In this document: in pieces, positions 54,480-60,054 of the stretch
How positions within the stretch are numbered: the stretch's first letter is position 1
Layout: the number at the start of each line of letters is the position of its first letter
From: Mesobaculum littorinae
GTDB lineage: Bacteria > Pseudomonadota > Alphaproteobacteria > Rhodobacterales > Rhodobacteraceae
DNA: 60,054 nucleotides
Direction: 5' to 3'
Assembly (NCBI RefSeq): GCF_004011175.1
Contig: NZ_RQXX01000010.1
Location: forward strand, 1-60,054
Made by a program: the position numbers and the translations under genes
The notes under the pieces: generated by a model
The model's input: the letters and a program-made list of their open reading frames with translations, nothing else
Databases searched by the model: none
What the model was told of the DNA's origin: nothing

Positions 54480-55391
54480 TTAATAGTTAAACCGGCTCCA
54501 ATCGATCTTTGTTTCAAGTTTCCCATCTACATGTCGAAATCCTATGTGTTGCGGTGCTGGTCGCCCCCAATTCTTCAGGACAAACTTCGTAGGAAGAGGG
54601 GCGCGCCCAAATACCTGCCTTTTGGCATGCTGAAGAGAAATCCTATTGTGTGCAGAAATGCCCGTGTTTGACGCTCTAAATAAATGAACACCACGAAACT
54701 CCTGTTTTATTGCTGGTAAAACTTGAAGGGCGTAATCTGGAGTCATTGGATAGTGAATGTCGAATGGGATTCCGCCGGATTTTGACCACGGCTCACGTGC
54801 CACTATACCCCCGTCGGAGAAAATAAATTCGTTATCTGCATCCCTCTTGATAACAATAAAATCCGCAGAAAAAATTCTGTTCGCGTATATGTCGAAGATA
54901 TGCTTCATATTGTCTAGCGCATGATTCCTAGGCTTCAATTGCTCGGAGTGAAAAACTTCAAGCTTCTCAAGGTATCCTGGGTTTCGTACCAACAACGCTG
55001 CAACGTAACGTGACAAGACTTCACGTTCATGGTCAGACAACCTAATGTATTCAACATAATCGGTAATCCTATAACCGAGCGATCTTACAACTTTTGCTTT
55101 TTCTGGGTCGCTGCGAATTTTTCGTTTTGCGACGTTCTGTTCGTCGATCAATTTCCGGAGGACAGCGTCGAATGGCCCATCAACGTCGTTGGCGAACCAA
55201 GTTTCGATTGAAACATCCTTCGATCCGTCTGAAAGCTCCTTAGAGTAGAGCTGCCCAACTACTCCTAGACCTCTAGGCTTCCCGAGAAACGAGCTTCCAT
55301 CACGGTTTAGAACATTAATCTTACTATCTACGTTACACCAATGCCCAGAATTTAACTGAGGCCACCAATGATGTCTCTTTGGAACGTTCAA
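54480..55391 (-). CDS. DUF4238-like protein
   Basis: This 303-aa protein begins MNVPKRHHWWPQLNSGHW, close to the RHHYVPQ--L--F start of DUF4238. A helical middle (LSDHEREVLSRYVAALLVRN) and IVIKRDADNEFIFSDGGIVA, PMTPDYALQVLPAIKQEF follow, also in DUF4238 style. The gene is clearly more AT-rich than the rest of the window and uses codons avoided elsewhere, a sign of transfer. The start is TTG 55391 with a poor ribosome site, so it is uncertain. DUF4238 proteins are frequent next to defence genes; activity unknown. It sits 387 nt downstream of the reverse transcriptase gene, same strand. Confidence 0.7.
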   Translation of the reverse strand: MNVPKRHHWWPQLNSGHWCNVDSKINVLNRDGSSFLGKPRGLGVVGQLYSKELSDGSKDVSIETWFANDVDGPFDAVLRKLIDEQNVAKRKIRSDPEKAKVVRSLGYRITDYVEYIRLSDHEREVLSRYVAALLVRNPGYLEKLEVFHSEQLKPRNHALDNMKHIFDIYANRIFSADFIVIKRDADNEFIFSDGGIVAREPWSKSGGIPFDIHYPMTPDYALQVLPAIKQEFRGVHLFRASNTGISAHNRISLQHAKRQVFGRAPLPTKFVLKNWGRPAPQHIGFRHVDGKLETKIDWSRFNY

Positions 55392-55777
55392 ATCCTCTCA
55401 ATGCCTCCTAAGATGCCAAAACACCCCCCTTCCGATCATGACAGAAGTATTCCGCTTTTGAAACGGCTGAAGACGCTATCGTCATGCGATGTGGTGTTCG
55501 AGTATGCTCCGATTTCAACATCAGGGTACATCCGGAATGATAATCTGCACTGCATCACCCTGAAGCGATATATTGCCGAGGTCTGCTCACGGCCCTTCCT
55601 TCCGGCGTCTGCTGGACTGGGGCCGTTCGACTGCTCACGGCCCTTCTGCGACACTCATTCAGCGCGCAGCATGACGCGAGGCCCCGTCACGAAGGGCGGA
55701 GAGCTGCCGTTCGCTGCGACTGTGTCGAATGACTGCGGAGTCAGAATGCTGTCAATGCTGCGGTAAGTTCAATCTGC
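55392..55777. other. Intergenic region between the RT and DUF4238 genes
   Basis: About 390 bp with repeated motifs: GCTCACGGCCCTTC occurs twice (near 55584 and 55632) and the second 28-bp repeat is at 55691. No gene. Could be the 3' part of an RT-associated transcript. Confidence 0.5.
55691..55718 (+). repeat. 28-bp intergenic repeat, copy 2
   Basis: 26 of 28 positions equal 54320-54347; see copy 1. Confidence 0.85.
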
Positions 55778-57115
55778 TTATTTCGCAACTTTCTCGCGGG
55801 TGGTGTCGAACATGTCTGCTGTCGAAGGGACGCCAAGTATCATCGCCTTGACCCGATGATCGGCCTTCCCAAGCTGCCGAACGATCACCCCGTGATAGTC
55901 CGCGACCTGTTTCGCAACGTAGTCGTCGAGGTGCTCGAAGGGTTGACGTTGATTGCAGAAGGCGAAGGATTTTTGCCATCCGTATATGCGCTTACCTAAA
56001 GAATCTAAAGCGGCGCTCTGTGAATGCTTGGAGTTGAGAGAAGTCCCCTTCGTGAGCGCCTCCTTGATCGCAGCCTTGGAAGCTGCAAGCGTCTCTCGGA
56101 CGCCTTCCTTCATGTTGTCGATAGACTTCGCACTTGGGACGCACCGTTTGGGCTGTAGTGTGCAGCCAAGGAAGTTGATGGATTTGCTGCACTCGCCTTG
56201 CGCGGCCTTTTCCGGGCCATCTGCGGGTGTGTAGAGACCGAACCCAAAGTCGGTCAGGGTTTTCTCAGCATACGCTTTCGCGGCGTCGATAGTTGAAAGA
56301 TCTGCACCAACCATGAGAATGTCGTCGATGTATCTCACCGCCGTCACGCCCATGGTGTTCAGCTCCTGGTCCAAGTCGTAAAGCAGCACATTCCCCGCGA
56401 AGGCCGAAAGGGAGGACCCTTGAGCAACGCCGATTCCGCCCTTCGGAAAAAGGTGCGTGTAGCCAACAAGCTCATCTTCATTCCCCAAGTGAACCTCAAG
56501 AGCCTTTCCGAACAGCTGAACGAATGCTTCGTCCCCGGTTTCACGCCGAACGAAGTCGACCACCTTCTCTGTCGGAATCTTGGTGAAGAAGGCCCGGATG
56601 TCGGACTGGAAGTAGAATTTTGAGCCGCCGTCAATTGCGGTCATGATTGTCTCGATGGCTGGGCGAACACCGCCATGAGGGTAGATCAACCCTCCAACAC
56701 CATACTTGGATCGGTTGACGTCGTTGATGCGCCCCAGCCTGTCGTCGCGAACGGTCTCATATCGGGTGTCTGGGTCGCGTAGGTCACGCGCCTGCCTTGG
56801 CTGCAGAACCTGTAGGATTGCCCGCTGCACTATACGGTTCTGGATGGTGGATATTGCGATGGGCCGTGGGTCTTTACCTGCTGCAAGGCGTTTGCGCTTG
56901 TCCTTCAAGACGCCCGCGACAGGATCAAAGGAGAGCTTGCCCGTGCGCAGTTGACCGATGATGCGCCTAAGGTGGCGCTGGTGAGCATGCTCGAACTCGG
57001 AGGCTTTGCCGCGAATATCGGCGTTGCCTGATGTCAAAGCGCTGCGCTTAACGTGTCGCCAAGCTGAGAAGATGTTTTGTTCGCTTCTGACTTCTTCAAA
57101 TAGTGTCTTCGCCAT
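55778..57115 (-). CDS. Reverse transcriptase, unclassified (defence-RT-like)
   Basis: This protein of about 445 aa has RT motifs in order: RPIAISTIQNRIVQRAILQV (motifs 1-2), FYFQSDIRAFFTKIP (motif with the first catalytic Asp), GGIGVAQGSSLSAFAGNVLL, VRYIDDILMVGAD (YIDD catalytic box) and KSINFLGCTLQ. The C-terminal part (YGWQKSFAFCNQRQPFEHLD) is not a group II intron maturase X/HNH region. I do not see retron NAxxH or VTG motifs. ATG 57115 (MAKTLFEEV) is preferred; ATG 57169 would add 18 residues at the edge of the 133-bp repeat. DRT/UG-type antiviral RTs are the nearest fit by style, but the subgroup is not established. Confidence 0.85.
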   Translation of the reverse strand: MAKTLFEEVRSEQNIFSAWRHVKRSALTSGNADIRGKASEFEHAHQRHLRRIIGQLRTGKLSFDPVAGVLKDKRKRLAAGKDPRPIAISTIQNRIVQRAILQVLQPRQARDLRDPDTRYETVRDDRLGRINDVNRSKYGVGGLIYPHGGVRPAIETIMTAIDGGSKFYFQSDIRAFFTKIPTEKVVDFVRRETGDEAFVQLFGKALEVHLGNEDELVGYTHLFPKGGIGVAQGSSLSAFAGNVLLYDLDQELNTMGVTAVRYIDDILMVGADLSTIDAAKAYAEKTLTDFGFGLYTPADGPEKAAQGECSKSINFLGCTLQPKRCVPSAKSIDNMKEGVRETLAASKAAIKEALTKGTSLNSKHSQSAALDSLGKRIYGWQKSFAFCNQRQPFEHLDDYVAKQVADYHGVIVRQLGKADHRVKAMILGVPSTADMFDTTREKVAK

Positions 57116-57164
57116 GTTCTTCGCTCGGGTCCTCCGCTCATACAATCCCGACCGTTGACGGACA

Positions 57165-57297
57165 CCCATCCTCTGCGCACGGCATGGCCGCTACGACAGA
57201 CACCTCAGCGGAAACAGCCACCTTGGCGAGGTCTCCCTGGCGCACGATCCGCATGGACAGCTCCAGCTTCACGTCGGACGCCATGGCGACCATGGAC
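57165..57297. repeat. 133-bp perfect direct repeat, copy 1 (adjacent to RT start)
   Basis: Identical base for base to 57526-57658, 361 bp away in the same orientation. Begins CCCATCCTCTGCGCACGG and ends GCGACCATGGAC. On the minus strand, copy 1 with its flank reads as a 63-aa ORF (57138-57329, GTG start) having a signal-like leader RGLLIALAAASMVAMA. Confidence 0.95.
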
Positions 57298-57965
57298 GCT
57301 GCGGCGAGCGCAATCAGAAGTCCGCGCACGCCGGTAAGCCAGCTCAGGCGAGCCGGTTTTTCGGGGCAAGTTCACACATTTCTCCACCTTCCACCTTAGC
57401 AGGTTTTTAGCAATGTCAAGCGCGTTTCGCCCCGGCCACGCCCGCCGCTTTGAATGCTTATCTGCTGCTTGGAGGCCGTCATAAGACGGAGCATTCACAG
57501 CTTCAAAGCCAACGGTCAGGCTCAGCCCATCCTCTGCGCACGGCATGGCCGCTACGACAGACACCTCAGCGGAAACAGCCACCTTGGCGAGGTCTCCCTG
57601 GCGCACGATCCGCATGGACAGCTCCAGCTTCACGTCGGACGCCATGGCGACCATGGACATACCATATATAGTGGTGACGCGACGCCATATCGTCAAGAGG
57701 GCCGTTGTTGCTTTCGCATCGAGTCAATGAAGTAGTTCGACACCAGAGGCTCACCCGCCGATTTCTACAATCATGTCGAATGACCAGTATGTGCTGGCAG
57801 CCACCAAGCATTTGGCCATAGTCGCCGGCCTGGACGACCGCATTGCCGCAGGTCAGCTTCGAGCCAGAAATGTTCGCGCCGATGACGGGTAAGCTGGCAG
57901 TTGCAGTGCGGAAGCGCCCGTCGCTCCATACTTAGGGGCGATAGGCCCTTTAAGGGACTGGCAAA
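57170..57965. other. RT upstream region, repeat-rich, no certain gene
   Basis: About 800 bp holding both 133-bp repeats and their spacer. A TATATA at 57665-57670 with TTGACG (minus strand, 57691-57696) 20 nt away could be a minus-strand promoter reading into the repeats and the RT. In RT defence systems this position often carries a non-coding RNA; that is inference here. Confidence 0.45.
57526..57658. repeat. 133-bp perfect direct repeat, copy 2
   Basis: Identical to 57165-57297; flanks differ completely on both sides. On the minus strand the same peptide frame (VAMASDVKLELSMRIVRQG) is open through the copy and continues into different sequence (TVGFEAVNAPSYDGLQAADK). Confidence 0.95.
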
Positions 57966-58802
57966 TCAGCGAATTTTTATCAGACTGTGCGTCAGTGTGG
58001 CACTCGTCGCGTATTCCCCGAGGATGCGCTCGACTTCGTTGCGGGTGGTGCTGTCGGCCTTTGGTCCGATCATTACTTCAAGCTCATTGATGGCTGAAGG
58101 CGCCAATGGGATGAATAGGGCTTCCGCTTCGACCGGGTATGTCTCGAGGTCGAGTGTCACGTTGTTGAAATACTCATCATCTGGGAACTGCCCCTCGAAA
58201 GAGAACGCAGCGATTTTGAAGCGCCACTCCTGCTCGTAAGACCAATGCCTGCCCTTCACCATACCCAGATCGTGAGGATAGAAATATGCCGTGCCTGCGT
58301 GGCGATAGACCAGCGGACGATTTCGGTAGGCGGGATCGTCGCTGTAATAGACCTTGTTGGGCCCGATAATGGCGCAACTGTTTGTGCTCATTGCCGGAGA
58401 CTTTCGGTTGATCGAGTGCCAGGTTTCGGCCGTGAGCAGGGCGCCGCCTTTCTCGAAAACCATGGGTTTCTTGCGCCCGACAAACATGTTCGACGGCAGC
58501 CTAATCCGCACGCCGCTTAAATTTTGACCATACATCGACCACATCGGAATTTGCTCGACCTCAGTGCCTGACCAGCACGAAACGAATACAGAACTGGCAG
58601 CGAGCGCGACGTCTGACGCCATCGCTTCCTCTGGGTCGTTAACTGTATCAAGACGAGAGAAACGAAGTGTGCGAGAAGCGAGGATTTTCTCGAGGCTGGC
58701 TAAGGAGGTGTATTGATATAGTGCGGACGGTAGTTCTTCGATGCCCATTACATCGAACATGAAATCGTCGGTGTAGAACCCTTCTGATCCTTCAGAATAC
58801 AA
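57966..58802 (-). CDS. DUF2971 family protein
   Basis: This 278-aa protein shows the DUF2971 pattern: ALYQYTSLASLEKILASRTL, RFSRLDTVNDPEEAM (family consensus F-S-P--FNDP-E), VFVSCWSGTEVEQIPMWSMY and GVRIRLPSNMF, with late YEQEWRFKIAAF. TTG 58802 is chosen because GGAGG lies 6 nt upstream; ATG 58760 and 58748 lack a site. The biochemical role is unknown; members occur in defence islands and near toxins. It is upstream of the RT on the same strand, separated by the repeat region. AT-richer than the window average. Confidence 0.85.
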   Translation of the reverse strand: MYSEGSEGFYTDDFMFDVMGIEELPSALYQYTSLASLEKILASRTLRFSRLDTVNDPEEAMASDVALAASSVFVSCWSGTEVEQIPMWSMYGQNLSGVRIRLPSNMFVGRKKPMVFEKGGALLTAETWHSINRKSPAMSTNSCAIIGPNKVYYSDDPAYRNRPLVYRHAGTAYFYPHDLGMVKGRHWSYEQEWRFKIAAFSFEGQFPDDEYFNNVTLDLETYPVEAEALFIPLAPSAINELEVMIGPKADSTTRNEVERILGEYATSATLTHSLIKIR

Positions 58803-59104
58803 GTGCTGCCTCCAGAAACAAATTGATAATCCATTATACTTGCGCAGCGCCGGTTGCCACCTGATATGCGTGTCCGCATGCCTTCCAAGCGCGGCGTGGA
58901 CTGATCGAGTGCGAGGAATGACATCTCTGCCCGCACAGTGATCATCTGGGCGGTGGAGATGCTGCGCTATGCGCGAACGTCCGGTTCGAAGAAGCCGCTT
59001 CGCAGCGATGAATGTCCGGTTAGGGCCGGAAGCGACGGTCTCTCAGCCGCCGCCTGGTACTCGACATGCTGCGTAGCCGTATGTCGGCTTCGAGCCCTTC
59101 CTCG
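58803..59104. other. Intergenic region carrying repeat copy 1
   Basis: About 300 bp between the AadA-type gene and the DUF2971 gene. It is largely the 115-bp repeat (58939-59053). No gene. Confidence 0.6.
58939..59053 (+). repeat. About 115-bp imperfect direct repeat, copy 1
   Basis: Aligns with 59938-60054; both share TGCGCGAACGTCCGGTTCG and several shorter blocks, with substitutions between. Estimated identity about 70-75 % by eye. Copies flank the AadA-type gene. Confidence 0.75.
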
Positions 59105-59881
59105 CTACATTGAGTTGGTGATGTTCTCGCTCATGCGCCCCGCCAATTCTCGGGCTGCATCGCCTTGGCTGCTCCAATCGTCCGTGACCTCGCCGAGATA
59201 AGCCCGTCGCGCTTGATCGAGTGCCATAGCATCTGAGGCAGTCAATCGCGGAATCGCCCATTCGGCGGCAGCATCCTTCGTGATGAACCTCCCCGTGCTG
59301 GCCGTGTGCCACATCCGCGCAAGCGTCAGCAGGACATTCCGCTCGTCCCCGCGCGCTCCATCCAACAAGTCCGGAAGTGCATCGCGCATGGCTTGGTTGA
59401 CATGCTCTGTCGAAACCTCGGTCAGAAGTTCGCTCCTCGGCGGTCCGAACAACGGAAAGGCCTCCTGATGGGCCTGTGCGATAACGAGAGAATATTCAGG
59501 ATCTCGTTCAGGCATCGGCGTCTCACCGGCTTCGAAAGCCTCCCTTAGCCACTCTCCATAAACGAACTCTGCTCGCGCCGGGTAGTCACCGCGGCTGAGC
59601 TCGGCTTGGCAAAACACCATCACCTCAAGGCAGCGGGCGCCTCCCGGCACGGCAGGATGGCGTCCGGAAAGGTGCAGCAAGTCCAGCAACAGCCCGTTGC
59701 GCTGGCTAGCGGTCAGCTCGGACTGAACTACGGCCAGAAGATCAATGTCGCTCTGTGGCCGGAGACCTCCGGATACGGCCGATCCATGCAGATACGCACC
59801 AAGCAGCGCGTCGCCGAGACGGCTGTGCAAGATCCGCACAGCCGACTGTATCTGTTCTGTCTGATGGACTGTCACCTGCAT
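59105..59881 (-). CDS. AadA-type nucleotidyltransferase (aminoglycoside adenylyltransferase-like)
   Basis: This 258-aa protein has nucleotidyltransferase core GAYLHGSAVSGGLRPQSDID followed by LLAVV, the GS-(x)n-SDIDL motif of ANT(3'')/AadA enzymes. LEVMVF gives the third acidic residue. The C-terminal domain has NVLLTLARMWHTASTGRFIT then KDAAAEWAIPRL, nearly diagnostic for the AadA group. Such enzymes adenylylate streptomycin/spectinomycin; environmental homologues may differ in substrate. It is flanked by direct repeats and is on the same strand as the other island genes. Confidence 0.85.
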   Translation of the reverse strand: MQVTVHQTEQIQSAVRILHSRLGDALLGAYLHGSAVSGGLRPQSDIDLLAVVQSELTASQRNGLLLDLLHLSGRHPAVPGGARCLEVMVFCQAELSRGDYPARAEFVYGEWLREAFEAGETPMPERDPEYSLVIAQAHQEAFPLFGPPRSELLTEVSTEHVNQAMRDALPDLLDGARGDERNVLLTLARMWHTASTGRFITKDAAAEWAIPRLTASDAMALDQARRAYLGEVTDDWSSQGDAARELAGRMSENITNSM

Positions 59882-59937
59882 GATGGTTTTCTAACGGGCA
59901 TAGCTCATTATCGGAAGGCAGCTTTATCCGCATAGCG

Positions 59938-60054
59938 GTCATCCGGGCGGTCGAAATGCTGCACGGTGCGCGAACGTCCGGTTCGGTGAAGCGACCTTCA
60001 GAGATGAACCGTCCGGCGAATGGCAGGTTTGGGCCGCGAGCAACGGCCGCCGCT
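59938..60054 (+). repeat. About 115-bp imperfect direct repeat, copy 2 (reaches window end)
   Basis: Counterpart of 58939-59053 on the other side of the AadA-type gene. May extend beyond the window. Confidence 0.7.

Noticed and set aside
55778-57169. Retron reverse transcriptase
   Set aside because: NAxxH and VTG motifs were not found and no msr-msd-like inverted repeats flanking the upstream region were recognised.
57165-57658. Diversity-generating retroelement (template and variable repeat next to an RT)
   Set aside because: The two repeats are identical at every position including all adenines, and no C-type-lectin-like target gene is present. A DGR would show adenine-specific differences.
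57773-57892. 39-aa ORF starting MSNDQYVLAATKHLAIV
   Set aside because: No ribosome binding site, no recognised family and opposite in strand to the island genes; could be a relic but unsupported.
58939-60054. Integron attC sites around the AadA-type gene
   Set aside because: No clear RYYYAAC/GTTRRRY core pair was found in either copy and no integrase is in the window.

Overview
The window is high-GC DNA with the gene content and gene style of a Rhodobacterales (Rhodobacteraceae-like) alphaproteobacterium. Pointers are heterotetrameric sarcosine oxidase in soxBDAG order, polar amino-acid and glucose-type ABC operons with hairpins behind the binding-protein gene, a BgsA/CrdS-type beta-glucan synthase operon, acidic surface proteins and an IS5-type remnant. 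No rRNA, tRNA or CRISPR array was seen.

Layout. 1-2.1 kb: SbcC/YhaN-like ATPase (cut by the window edge) and its SbcD-like nuclease partner. 2.4-4.4 kb: peptidase T and a convergent FadR-type GntR regulator carrying a frameshift. 4.6-9.7 kb: a catabolic operon with a three-gene polar amino-acid-type ABC importer, a class V aminotransferase/cysteine-desulfurase-like PLP enzyme and a dihydropyrimidinase/hydantoinase. 10.2-15.4 kb: soxBDAG on the minus strand, with a divergent GlxA/GbdR-type AraC regulator (15.6-16.7 kb). 16.8-20.7 kb: a LysR regulator, then a DUF1028 / RidA / flavin monooxygenase operon. 21.2-27.8 kb: a sugar ABC importer (binding protein, two permeases, ATPase), an aldose-1-epimerase-like protein and a divergent LacI regulator. 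27.8-35.6 kb: an exopolysaccharide block in which a GH8 glucanase, an HlyD-like protein and a GT2 beta-glucan synthase are bracketed by two paralogous sensor proteins that lack an output domain. 36.2-38.1 kb: two decayed genes, a WD40 protein and a COG0523 (CobW-type) GTPase. 38.9-40.5 kb: a GNAT protein and an acidic membrane-anchored protein. 41.0-48.9 kb: a complete kdp potassium-ATPase operon with its KdpDE two-component system, in the unusual order F-B-(26-aa ORF)-A-C-D-E.

48.9-60 kb is accessory DNA: an IS remnant, an orphan toxin-antitoxin-style palindrome, an FtsH-like AAA/M41 protease without membrane segments, a zinc-ribbon/GIY-YIG-like protein, a small hypothetical and a ribbon-helix-helix regulator. 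An AT-richer block follows, with a DUF4238-like protein, a reverse transcriptase, a DUF2971 protein and an AadA-type nucleotidyltransferase, all on the minus strand and separated by repeats.

How the parts fit. The left 28 kb imports and degrades amino-acid-like N-compounds (methylated glycines, hydantoin/ureide-type substrates) and sugars, each block with its own regulator. The middle makes and trims an extracellular beta-glucan. Kdp handles K+ scarcity or osmotic stress. The right end looks like a defence/mobile island. The most interesting candidate there is the reverse transcriptase gene, which has a perfect 133-bp direct duplication immediately upstream and DUF4238/DUF2971 neighbours.
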